Shown here: positions 44,617 to 56,560 of the stretch, piece after piece | Layout of the letters: each line of letters starts with the position of its first letter | Numbering within the stretch: position 1 is the first letter of the stretch | From: Excoecaria cochinchinensis | Taxonomy: Eukaryota > Streptophyta > Magnoliopsida > Malpighiales > Euphorbiaceae | Assembly (NCBI GenBank): GCA_947683425.1 | Contig: CANTUQ010000008.1 | Coordinates: forward strand, 3,704,501-3,768,500 | DNA length: 64,000 nucleotides | Direction of reading: 5' to 3' | Position numbers and translations under genes: made by a program | The notes under the pieces: generated by a model | What the model saw: the letters and a program-made list of their open reading frames with translations, nothing else | The model's database searches: none | Told to the model about the DNA's origin: nothing

Positions 44617-47600
44617 ATGGCAACCAACGGCAGTGTTGTGAGCATTTCCCAGCCATCTATTCCAGTCTTCAAAGGTGAAAGCTATGAGTTCTGGAGTATC
44701 AAGATGATGACTTTATTTAAGTCTCAAGATTTGTGGGACTTGGTTGAAAAGGGATTTGCCGATCCAGATGAAGAGGGCAGGCTTAAGGAGAATAAGAAAA
44801 AGGATTCAAAAGCATTGTTCTTCATTCAGTAAGCAGTACATGAGTCAATCTTCCCAAAAATTGCAGCAGCAACTACTGCCAAAGAAGCTTGGACCACTTT
44901 GCAGATGGCGTTCCAAGGCTCATCTAAGGTAATCTCTGTGAAACTTCAGACCCTTCGTCGAGGATTTGAAACCTTGCACATGAAAAGTGGAGAATCGGTG
45001 CAAGAGTTTTTGTCTAGAGTAGATGCAATTGTTAATCAAATGAGATCTTATTCAGAGAAGATTTCTGATCAAATCGTAGTTGCTAAAGTTTTGAGAAGTT
45101 TAACTCCAAAGTTTGATCATGTAGTAGCAGCTATAGAAGAATCTAAAGATTTGGCTACTTACACTTTTGATGAATTGATGGGTTCACTGCAATCCCATGA
45201 GGTGAGGCTGAACAGAACAGATGACAAGAGTGATGAAAAGGCATTTCATGTGAAGGGGGAGACGTCACACCAAAAAAATGAGCAAATAGAAGCAAGCAGT
45301 AGAGGACGTGGCAGAGGAGGATTTCGTGGAAGAGGTGGTCGTAGCAGAGGACAAAGTCGATGTAATGAGCACCAAAATCAAACATTGCAACAAGAGGGCA
45401 GCAAAAATGGTGTTCAATGTTATTACTGCAAACAATTTGGGCACATAAAAGCTGATTGCTGGAAAAGAAAGAGAAGAGAGCAAGCAAGTTATGCAGAAGA
45501 AAAAGAAGAAGAAGAAGAAGAAGAAGAAGAGCTCAAACTATTCATGGCTCATGAAGAAGAAAATGATAGCAGCAACATTTGGTTCTTGGACAGCAGATGC
45601 TCTCATCACATGACTGGTGCACAATTTTTATTCAAGGAACTTGATGAAACTTTCAAACAAAAGGTGACATTGGGAGACAACAAGAAGATTCAAGTGGAAG
45701 GCAAAGGCACGGTGGCAATAAAAAACAAACATGGTAATGTAAAGCTTCTCCATGATGTCTATTACATTCCTAGTTTGTCACAAAATTTATTGAGTGTTGG
45801 GCAACTCATGACCACGAGATATTTTATTATCTTTGATGATTTATCTTGTGTTATTAGAGATAAAAAAATCAGATCAAATTGTAGTTGATGTGCGCATGAC
45901 ACCAAACAAACTATTTCCTCTTGAGATTTCTAGTGTAGAAAGTCATGCACTTGTTGTCAAAGAAGTTAGTGAGTCGAGATTATGGCACTTACGGTATAGG
46001 CGTTTAAATGTAAAAGGTCTGAAATTGTTGCGTCAAAAAGAAATGGTTTTTGGGTTACCTAAAATTAAGTCTTTAGGTGTATGTGAAGTGTGTGTATATG
46101 GGAAACAATGTAAAAAACCATTTGCTGTAGGGAAGTCTAGGAGAGCAACTGACTGTCTTGAGCTTGTACATGCTGACTTAGTTGGCCCTATGAAAACGCA
46201 ATCGTATGGTGGAAGTAGATATTTTCTGTTATTTACAGATGATTTTAGTCGGATGAGCTGGGTGTACTTCCAACAGTCCAAGTCAAAAACATTTCAAAAC
46301 TTCAAAAGGTTCAAGACACTTGTGGAAAAGCAAACTGGAGGTTGCATCAAGGCTCTGCGGACAGACAGAGGTGGTGAGTTTATCTCACAGGAATTTAATC
46401 AGTTTTGCGAAGAACAAGGCTTGCGAAGAGAGCTAACTGCTCCATACACTCCAGAGCAGAATGGTGTCGTTGAACGTAAAAATAGAACGGTTATTGAGAT
46501 GGCTAGAAGTCTGATGAAAGCTAAAGGACTTCCAGATCAGTTTTGGGGGGAATGGCAGTGTATCTGCTCAACTTATCACCAACAAAAGCTGTTTTGAATC
46601 AAACATCGTTCGAGGCTTGGAGTGGGAGGAAACCTTGGGTAAGCCATTTAAAGGTTTTTAGCTGCATTGCCTATGCTTTAATTGATTCATATAATCTCAG
46701 TAAACTTGATGATAAATCAATAAAATGCATTTTTGTTGGCTACTACACTCAATCTAAAGCATATAGGCCGTATAATCCCATTAGAGGCAAAGTGATTGTT
46801 AGCAAGAATGTTGTTTTTGATAAGGAAGCTAGCTGGATTTGGAATGAAAAACTGGAAAGTGCCAAATTTGAAGTCTTAAGTGAAGATCCACAACCTGAAG
46901 TTCAGCTGCCACCTTCCCCAAATTCTTCAAGTTCGTCTCCTCAAACTTCAATAAATGGGTCATCATCAAGTGGCAGTAGTTCAAGTTCACCAGAAACTGC
47001 TCCAAGAAGTGTTAGATCCTTGAGGGAGATTTATGAAGCCACACAAGCCTTGTTTGCTGCTGATCCAACAACATATGAAGAAGCAGCAGAAAAAGAAGAA
47101 TGGAAAAAGGCAATGGAAGAAGAACTTACTGCAATTCAGAAAAATTAGATGTGGGAACTTGTAGATCCTCCCAAAGATAGGAAAGTAATTGGAGTCAAAT
47201 GGGTTTTTCGAACCAAATTCCAAGCAGATGGCAGCATTCAAAAACACAAAGCGCGACTGGTAGTGAAGGGTTACTCACAACAACCAGGTGTGGATTATGG
47301 CGATATTTTTTCTCCAGTTGCACGATTTGAGACTATAAGGATTATCTTGGCATTGGCTGCATATTTAAAAAAGACTGTGTATCAGTTTGATGTTAAATCA
47401 GTATTTCTAAATGGTGAACTTCATGAGGAGGTGTATGTTGCTCAACCTGAAGGATTCATTATCAAAGGCAAAGAGGAGAAAGTGTATAAACTGCAAAAAG
47501 CTCTTTATGGACTGAAGCAGGCACCACGTGCATGGTATAATAAAATTGATTCTTACTTTCTTCAAAATGGGTTTGAAAGGAGTAGGTATGAGCCCAATCT

Positions 47601-48612
47601 TTACATTAAAAAGAAAAGTGCTGCTGATTTTCTTATTGTTTGTCTCTATGTGGATGATATGATTTATATGGGATCTTCTTATGCTCTTATTAATGAATTT
47701 AAAGCTTTTATGGAGAAGAAATTTGAAATGACAGATCTTGGAGAGTTGTAGTACTTTCTTGGGCTTGAGGTGAAGCAAGTGGAAGATGGAATTTTTGTAT
47801 CGTAGAAAAAATACGTTGCTGAGTTGCTTAAAAAGTTTAATATGGTGGGCTGTAAAACTGCAGCCACACCAATGAACTTGAATGAAAAATTGCAGGCTGA
47901 TGATGGGACTAAACTGGCAGATGCTAAAAGTTTTAGAAGCTTGGTTGGAGGTTTAATTTACTTAACTAATACACGACCTGATATCTCTTTTGCTGTTGGA
48001 GTTATTTCCAGGTTTATGCATTGTCCATCAAAACATCATTTTGGAGCTGCAAAAAGGGTTCTTAGATATATTGCTGGAACATCTAATTTTGGGATATGGT
48101 ATGGTTATGTAACAGAGTTCAAATTATTTGGCTATACTGATAGCGATTGGGTGGGTTGTTTGGAGGATAGAAAAAGTACGTCTGGCTATGTTTTTAGTCT
48201 TGGAACAGATGTTGTGTGTTGGAGTTCAAAGAAACAAACAACAACAACATTGTCATCATCTGAGGCAGAGTATACAGCTGCAACTTCATCAGCTTGTCAA
48301 GTTGTATGGTTAAGAAGAATTTTAGCAGATGTTGATCAAGAACAACAAGAAGCAACTGAAATTTACTGTGATAACCAAACTGCAATTGCTATGTCCAAAA
48401 ACCCAGCCTTTCACGGAAGAACCAAGCATATAGATATTTGAGTTCACTTTATTCGAGATCTTGTGTCGGATGGCTCAATTATCTTGAAGTATTGCAGCAC
48501 ACATGAGCAGGTGGCAGATATTCTGACAAAATCCCTTTCCCATGAGAAACACGTTTACTTAAGAGAGCAGCTAGGGGTGTGCGATTTTGAATCAAGAGGG
48601 AGTGTTGAATAA
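44617..48612 (+). pseudogene. Copia gag-pol polyprotein with seven lesions
   Basis: Gag begins MATNGSVVSISQP. A TAA lies at 44830-44832. The zinc knuckle is CYYCKQFGHIKADC, followed by an acidic run. The protease active motif D-S-G is D-S-R (Arg codon 45595-45597). A frame change occurs in an A7 run at 45862-45868. Integrase keeps its Asp, Asp and Glu (VHADLVGP, RTDRGGEF, PEQNGVVERKNR). A second frame change lies in a G run at 46545-46550. Reverse transcriptase (WVFRTKFQADGSIQKHKARL, LYVDDMIYMG) and RNase H (GYTDSDWVG, SSSEAEY, YCDNQTAIA) follow, with TAG at 47146-47148, 47749-47751 and 47803-47805 and TGA at 48439-48441. Confidence 0.94.
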
Positions 48613-48939
48613 TTGATTCAAAATTATTGACTGCTGCAGTTATTTGTTCTTTTTATTGTCTTTGAACTGGTATTAGCACATTTCCATTATTTCCTTGTTT
48701 TTTCTGATTTAGTTGAGGCACGTTGCGATAGTGCCTGATTTTTTTCTCTGTTTTTTGATTTGGTAGTTACTTTGTAAAGTCTATTAATAGGTTGGTTTCC
48801 GTTTCAATAAAAAGTATCCAGATTCAGCAGTAATTTTTTTTAGCCCACCAGATATATTTGTAGAAATTCCTCAAAAATAGCTTATTTTCTTAACTCTGTT
48901 TTGCAATAATTCAGAGCTTTTCAGTTCTCTTCCCCAACA
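48603..48939 (+). repeat. 3' LTR of the young Copia
   Basis: Same ends as the 5' LTR; about 98% identical by eye. The reading frame of pol runs into its first bases (stop at 48610-48612). Confidence 0.95.
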
Positions 48940-48944
48940 CAACC

Positions 48945-49810
48945 TCATCTATAAGGATCATATTCAAGTTTAATAAGTCATCATTGCCGAAAATCTATTG
49001 AAGTCAGAGACTCTCACATACCACATATCATAACTTTAATATTTCAATCCTCTCTAGCAATATTAAACTCATCAATCAACACATGATTCAATGCAACACC
49101 ACCATAATATTGGAACAATTTTTTTTTCTTTTTTTATTCTCTATGTACGTAGAAACAATTACGGAGCGAAGAAAACATCCAGAGTGTAAACTAAAGAATG
49201 ATATTATTTATATACACAACAATGTCATGACCATTGATTTTGAAGATAACATCAATAAGAAACACTCACATTTCTTGCAACTTAAGTTTACAAATTCATG
49301 CATTGCATTAGTACATTCACGTACATTTCTTGTAGCGCAAGTTTTCAAATTATTGGAAGATTCAATAATAAATCATTAATGTATTGCATTAGTTAAAAAA
49401 AAGTGAAATTTCGGCCTAACTTGCAATTGGGGTGATAGTGGAACATTAATGTTTAACCATTGTAATTTCTTTTTATTAATAGTTTAACACTTTTGAAACT
49501 AAAGAATTGCAAGATGTAAAGTATGAAACTGAAAATGAATAAGTATCTGCAATTGGTGATGGCAAAGAGATAAAAGATGGAGTGATCAATGAAGATAGCA
49601 AGAAGAATAAGTTTGGTTTTGTCTCTTTATCTCCTTTACTTGTTCCGGAAATTTCTGTCTCTTGGTGTTGCTCAATTTAGAGATTGAACTTTTTTCGAGA
49701 CCATTGATATAAGAAACTATTCATCAATGGATACTTGAGTTTTCAAAGTGTGAATTCAAATAATTCCAAGATTGTAATTTTAACTTTTTTTGCTTTTTTA
49801 TTATTATTAT
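48945..49810. other. Intergenic, upstream of the NIPA pseudogene
   Basis: No recognisable coding sequence, and no trace of the N-terminal NIPA exons. A 98-codon forward frame at 49083-49379 shows no known motif. Confidence 0.5.
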
Positions 49811-52800
49811 TTTTGCTTTATGTAGCCTCAGTCACTGTGCTTGTTTTCATTCTCATGTTCCATTTTGTGCCGCCATGTGGGGCACTCGAATGTCTTATTT
49901 TTCACTGTGATCTGCTCGTTGATGGGCTCTCTTTCGGTAAATCATTTGAATTATTGACGATACTTTTCATTTTTTTCCCCTTTCCTTTGAAATATAATTT
50001 TGATTGTACAACCAAATATATATATCATTGACCATGTGAAAATTTTGTTCGAATAAATCTATAGTGACCTGAATTATTTATTAGCATGCTCGACATTTCA
50101 CATATGTTCTTTGGTTTAAACTTGTTAAAGTTGAAGACCCTTGGTTGTTTGAAATTAAACGAATGTTTGATGAATAGATGTCATAAATGGACTTAGCAGT
50201 TTTCTTGGTTAGGATAAGCTGGAAATAATTTCCCCAAGTGCACTAATTCATTCATGAGTTTTATGGAACATTCACTGATATGGCTCTATCTAGTGGTTAG
50301 TTTTGCTCCTTTCCTTTCTCAAACAGTGGATTGATGAACTGATTGAAATCATATTCATTAGATCTCACTTTTTTTTTTCCTGTTTCGCGGTGTATTCACA
50401 AATAGTATTCAATGTGCAGGTGATGAGTGTCAAAGCTGTTGGAACTGCATTAAAATTGACGTTTGAAGTGCACAATCAATTAATCCATGCAGAGTCATGG
50501 TTTTTTTATTGCAGTTGTCATTACATGTGTCGTCACTCAAATGAATTATCTCAACAAGGTTAGTGGTGCCACTCTAAAGCTTGTTATTTCCACTCCTGTG
50601 TAATCTGCTTACGTTATTATATCTGCAAAATCTTGCCAGATGCCATTGCGTAGATACAAAAGTGCAATAGAAATTACCTGCTTGGACTTTTTCAGTCTTT
50701 CTGTTCTATTTTCTTTAATCTGAAAATTTTCACTTTCAGTTTGCTTTTTTTCCCCCTTTCTCTCTAATGGTTATTGTAAAACACATCTAAAGTTCAGACA
50801 GAAATGGCTGTAAATTTGACATGCTTACAAGTACCTGACCCATTAAATATCTTACACAGCCTACACAGAAATAATATGATGATGTGCCATTTCTATACAA
50901 GGATTAAAGAGCTCGATCATCATCTTATAATCAAAAGAAAGTCATCTACTTCTCCAATTAATCAAGTGCTTTCCACAAGAGTTGACAAAGTATTCATGTA
51001 TCTTGAGAAGGTGTGATTTCAGCTTGACTTGTTCAACAATCAAATATCAGGGGTGCTAAACCTCGCCTCAGAACGTAACTATTATCTAGCCATCTGAGCT
51101 TGTAGTGGATGAAAGCAAAGTAACATTTAAGTAAGAACCCTCCACCTCCCACAACAAAAACAAAAAGAAAAAAGGAAAACAAAAGAAAAATGATTACCTT
51201 ATTTAGCAACTTCATGGTTAAAAGATGAAACCTTTGCATCGACCGATCACCTCAAATGCTTACAAGCTTTTTCTCCTTTTCATTCATGCATCTCCATGTT
51301 CACTCATTTTGAGCATGTGTAGCTAGCTACCATTCTCCCTTGGTTTGTTCAATTATTGCATTGACAAGTTAGTCGGGGACTAACTTGCTCTTCTAGGGCG
51401 GTACCCCCATGTCGGTCATGTTTTGGGAAATAAATTGAATCGACTCATACTTTGTGCTAAGGAGGGAAGCATGACTAGCAAAATAACGTCAATATATGGG
51501 ATCCTTGACTTCAGATACTTCTAATTTACTTTTTCAAGTCCCTTTTCTGTCTGTTCATTAGATGTCAAAGTTGCAGATACTATTGTGGTTGAAATTCTCC
51601 TATTCATCCATTGTAATGGTATGCTCCTGCATTGGAGAAATCCATATCGTTTCTAAGTTTTCTGCATGCAATGACTGCTAATTTATTGATTAGAGTATAT
51701 ACAATAACATAGCAAAAGGAATTGTCTCTGTTGTATACATGAAACGTTGGGAATTATTACTTAGATCTACCATAAGTAAAGAAACAACATGAAAAAAAAA
51801 TCCATTTATGTTGTTTATATTTCAAAATTTAAGGGAAAACCAATAGAATAAAAATCCTTTTAAGTTCTAGTTTGGAGCAAGATGACTTAGTGACCTATGT
51901 GGAAAAATTGTAGCTTGATTTGCTCCACAAACTGCTGTTGCTTGCCTTGGTATGATTGATTATTTGATTTGGACTCAAAATTCTTCAAGGGCCCTTTGGC
52001 TTATTGCTCAAGCTAAGCCTATAAGGACTTAAAGTTCAAAGTAGTTGAAGTTTGGATACTTTATGCCTTTCTGATATGCCTGTTCTATTCTATGTGTAAT
52101 TAATATGCTAATTCATTTATTAGTTATTTATTATGGTGAACTGTTGTGAATTAGCTATAACTTATCTATTTCCTTGCCCATCATAATGAGATGTATTGTC
52201 TGTTCAGAGATCAATTTCCTTTTGGAACAAGTGAAGTGAGTGCACTTTGTAGTAGCAATTTGCCTGCAATGCTCTAAATCTTTATATACGTACTTCTGAT
52301 GGAGCACTATCTTATAGGTGTTCAATAAAGCTATGTGCTAAATTTCTTTTCTACATCGTTTGACGAGTTATAACTTGTACTTATCAATAAAAAGTTGATG
52401 CAATTGTTATTGTTATTCTATTTCTAAAATCGACAATTCTAATGCATCAGGCACTTGATACGTTCAACACTGCAGTTGTTCCGCCCATTTATTATGTCAT
52501 GTTCACATCACTCACAATTCTTGCCAGTGTCATCATGTTCAAGGTGCGGTTACATCACTTGTGGCAAGTTAAAATTGCTGATATCACGATTTGAGAAGAA
52601 GTTTCATTGCGTGAGAGAAAGGAAAGTTCAGGGAGGATAAGGAATCCTCCTATATACTCAGTAAACCCTAGCAAAAAGAGAACATAAGGAGCAAGTCAAT
52701 ATCTTGTCCCATTAATGAAATATCTCTATTTTAGTCTAACAAAGTTATCTATAGATTGACGCCATATTTAGTACTCAAGGATTGATAGAAAGGTAAAATA

Positions 52801-53188
52801 GACACATATCAGAGTGAGTCTTATTATACTTTACAACTCAACATTCAGATCTGGGGATTTGGGATCGATATTTCTGTTTTCCAAAAATTTGTGTGTTTTG
52901 ATTTGATATGAATGGTGAAATATACCTTTCAGGATTGGGATGACCAAAGCATGGGGAGAATTGTATCTGAAATATGTGGCTTTATTGTTGTGCTTTCTGG
53001 TACAGTCCTGTTACATACAACAAGAAGTTCTTCTTTTAGAGGTACGTGACCTTCTTTGTATTTGTTTTCTATTTAGTAAGTGCAATAAATATGAATATTG
53101 GGTAATATTCTGCAGTATTGTGAATGACTAAATCTGGCTATGCAACTCAGGTGGGTATGCACCAATAGTGGAAATGCTGGATATCTGA
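49811..53188 (+). pseudogene. NIPA-type magnesium transporter pseudogene, 5'-truncated
   Basis: Five exon-like blocks with splice signals: 49811-49936 (LLYVASVTVLVFILMFHFVP), 50420-50558 (VMSVKAVGTALKLTFEVHNQ), 52451-52543 (ALDTFNTAVVPPIYYVMFTS), 52933-53041 (DWDDQSMGRIVSEICGF), 53151-53188. They match the order of the C-terminal half of plant NIPA (DUF803) membrane proteins, which have several membrane spans and are linked to magnesium transport. Block 1 has an extra G (TGTGGGGCAC) and block 2 an extra T (GGTTTTTTTATTG), each shifting the frame. The N-terminal half is absent from the whole upstream stretch. Both shifts are in homopolymers, so assembly error is possible for them, but the missing 5' half is not explained that way. 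Confidence 0.85.
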
Positions 53189-55345
53189 AGCAGGAAGAGG
53201 GATAGTTGCCGCCTCCCGAAGAAATTTTTTTACGATGACAGTAAATGAGTATATGACAACGTTAGAAGGACCTTCCTGCTTCATCTAGTTATTCATGGGA
53301 AGATCAATGTTTTTCCAGTGATATGCCAATCAGTAGATGCTGTCAGAGCATGTTTTTCAGTTCCATCCAATAGAAGATTTTCTGTGATATGGTTGTTTAG
53401 CGGCTCTGACGATGTATTTTGCAAAGGCATGGACTGCTTAATTACGGGTTCTTTCGTCGTTGGGTATGTGTATGGTGCTTTCAAGATTGATGGTGTGAGG
53501 AAGCAACTTTCTGCATTGTGAAAAGCTGATGAAATTGAAGAAAGTTGGAGTCTTTCGAGAAGTTTTTTTAGGCTATGAAATTGATGCACTGATATTGAAA
53601 GTGTAGATGTTGTTGTCAATTGTTTGTAGGCATGTTGATAGATTGTTCATAACTTTGATCAGTTTTGTCTTAGGAATAAATGTTTTATAGAAATGAGAGA
53701 TGCATCAGCTGTTGAGATTTTAGACCATTTGTTATGTTATTGCTTTTAATTGTCCAATAAGACTATCATAAACAATATTTAGAAGGGAAAAGATGCAAAA
53801 ATACCCTTCACCGTTTTTGAGATTATTAAAATGTTTCTATGATTTATTTTTGAGAAAAAAGTTATTGATGGAACGAAAATTGGTATAAAAATATGTTTAT
53901 AAGTAACTTTTGTCAATTTTGAATTAATAATGCTAAATTTATGTTGGAAAATGGCAAAACATGTCACGTTAATGCTATATTTTACTAATTCAATAAATAA
54001 ATTCTTAATAGTTAAAATTAAAAAAATGTGACATATTTTTGCAATGGATCAATGCTGCATCTACACGATGTCAATACTAAAAATTATTTAAACGGATATT
54101 TTTATGCCAATTTTTATTACGTTACGGGCATTTTTGCTTCAAAATAGATGATTGGAGTATTTTTTTTTTTTTTTGACAAAAGATGATTGGAGTATTTTAG
54201 TACTTTATAAAAATGTAAGGTTTTTATTTATTAATCTTTTCCTAATTAAATTTAGAAAAGAGTAATAAAGCTACTAGTTAGATCCAAGCCAAAGCGAGAG
54301 CAGTTAACTTTGCACTAAAAAGAAAATAAGTTCAGTTTATATTTTACCAAAAGCTGTTAGGAATATTTATTGCCAAACGCACCAAAGACATATTTAATCA
54401 GTGTTTTCTTTACTTCATTGTCAAAGTCAAGGGGTTCTTTTATTTTTTATTAAATATTGCATTAAAATGTGATTTGATTTTATTATAATTTTTAATTTTA
54501 TCAATTTAACTCCTTTAGATATTGATATAATTTTAATTTATATTGCTAAAAAATTACAAAAAATAATATCCTGATTTCATCTTATTAGCTTACAAAAAAT
54601 TGGCTCATTTTATCAGTAAGCTATCTTGATTTTATTTCAATAGAGCATCAGACTTCCAATTTATATCTCAGTCTGAAGATGATTTTCTTTGGAAACCTGA
54701 GTTAGTGAGGTGAGGGCTTAATTACTCCGATTCATCAATTTGTCACTATTTATATTTCATTAATATTAATGTGATGACTGATTTTACTTAATTTTATATT
54801 AAAAAAACTAAAATATTCTTATTTTAAATTTAAATTGATTATTTTTTTTATTTTTAACTCAACGCTAGCAGTGCCCGATAAAATATTATTAGTTTATCTA
54901 AAACCATAATAATATTGTTAATGTAAATTTATTAAATTATTTATTTTTTTTTGAATTTTTTTTGCTATTTATTTTTAATGGCACATTTTTTTAGGAGGTC
55001 TGAAATCATTATGTGGGATTATATTTCGGACTAAAGTTAATAGTATATTACTTCTGCGAATAATTTTTAATGCGGCATGGGAGATTAAGATTTTTTATCA
55101 TGATTTCTGCTTGATATATGACTTAATCTACTACTATTTGAATAGCATCTTCTACTGTGATTTGAGCAGCAATGATGTTTTAATTAAAAGAAAAGGTAAA
55201 AAGGAAAAATATTAATGGAATTATTAAATGATTTGTTGATAATATAATAAGAATAAAATTGGAAAGTATATAATAAATTTTATTTTAATTTTTTATAAAA
55301 TAATAATTTGGTGAGATAATTCTTTTTTAATGTGATAAATTTGTT
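53189..55345. other. NIPA 3' region and AT-rich intergenic DNA
   Basis: The first 450 bp resemble an untranslated tail. Between 53787 and 54145 the outer parts (GATGCAAAAATACCC and GGGCATTTTTGC) are roughly inverted, a possible degraded MITE. The rest is AT-rich with no genes. Confidence 0.4.
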
Positions 55346-56110
55346 GGAAGTAGGAGTGAGCAAAGACCGATTAACCGGTCAATGAGCCAAAAAAAAAATC
55401 AGTCCATTAATTTTGATTTTTTCAAAATACTAACTATTAATCAGTCCGTTACTGTCGGTTAACTAGTCCATCGATTTCGAATTTTCGGACCGGTTACCCA
55501 ACATTCTTCGATTAATCACTATAATTATAAAATGTATTTATAAATAAAATTAAAATATTCAACATACTTAAAAATTAAATATTTTTCACTATAATATAAC
55601 ATTATTGTTGTTAAAATAAAAATATTTGGTAGATATAAACAAATTTGTTTTTAAAAACTAATATTTAATAAGTAAATAAATTAACCGGTTCATAACCATT
55701 TTTAATTAGATAAATTGTTATATTTATTAATAGCCAATTAAAAAAACTTAAAAATTTCAAAATAATTAGTATAATGAAAAAAAGAAAGTAAATGATCACT
55801 TTTAATTAGGATAAATTGTTATATAACTTTTCGAATATATTCTGATTTTCATTATTGAAAATTTGATAAATCAAGAAATAATAAAAAATAATAAATATGG
55901 ACATATTAAATATTTAATAAATTAACTAAAAATTCGGTTTCGGTTCCGTAAACCGGTCACATGAGTCAAAAACCATTAACCAGTTTATTAATATCGATTT
56001 TTTCGAAACACTAACTATTAACCAGTTAATTACAATCGGTTAATCAGTCCATCGGTTCGGTTTTCGATTTTTTTTTTGGTTAATCGAGTCTATCTGATAA
56101 AAAAAATACC
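55346..56110 (+). repeat. Dispersed AT-rich repeat R, copy 2, with terminal direct repeats
   Basis: Two similar segments in direct orientation, about 55365-55500 and 55945-56090, share AACTATTAA.CAGT, TCGGTTAA..AGTCCATCG and ACCGGT blocks and flank an AT-rich core of about 430 bp. The outer sequence resembles the repeat at 18440-19025 (opposite strand). There is no coding frame. The layout is like a TRIM (short LTR element without genes), but no primer site is evident. Confidence 0.55.
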
Positions 56111-56560
56111 TGCTCAACAGAAAAAAAAGAAAGAATTTAACTAATTTCAATTTAATTAAGTTAAGGCTATACTTGATTCAAGAAAGAAATTGTGAAACTG
56201 AAGTAACTTATTCAGAACACCTTTTAAAAGATTACGTGGTACGATTGGATCGAATAAGCCCTTATACAATAAAAATTTGACCGATTTTTTTTTCACTCCT
56301 AGTTGGAAGGACGGAAAAGTAATATTTTTTTAAATTTTTTTTTTTATAAAATCACTATTTATGAATTTATTCAAATATAAATGGGTTGAAAAAAAAAATT
56401 AATTTATTCAAATAAAAGAAAAGCACTATTTATTTGTAATTTTAAAAGTGTGATTGAATTAAGTTCCAATTTCTTTCTTTTCTCAAAAAACAAAGAAAAG
56501 GAGCTAACTTGATTTTTATTTGGATAAAGTACGAGGTTTCCAAATTAAAATACCAGTCTG
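56111..56560. other. Upstream region of the plastid protein gene
   Basis: AT-rich with poly-A/T runs; no other gene or repeat recognised. Confidence 0.45.

Larger units (their letters stand above)
44231..48939 (+). mobile_element. Complete young Copia element (Tork/Tnt1-like)
   Basis: Two LTRs of about 336 bp (44231-44566 and 48603-48939) differ at about six positions plus one single-base length difference. The target duplication CAACC (44226-44230 and 48940-48944) is perfect. A tRNA-Met primer site TGGTATTAGAGC is at 44571-44582, and the polypurine tract AAGAGGGAG is at 48594-48602. A single gag-pol region fills the interior. The gag start and YVDDMIYMG box fit the Tork/Tnt1 group. It carries five nonsense codons and two frameshifts, so it cannot make its polyprotein. 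Confidence 0.96.

Noticed and set aside
45155..45487. Antisense Cys/His/Leu-rich frame
   Set aside because: Shadow of the Copia gag/knuckle region.
53318..53521. 67-codon forward frame after the NIPA pseudogene
   Set aside because: No resemblance to the NIPA C-terminus and no splice link; likely untranslated tail.
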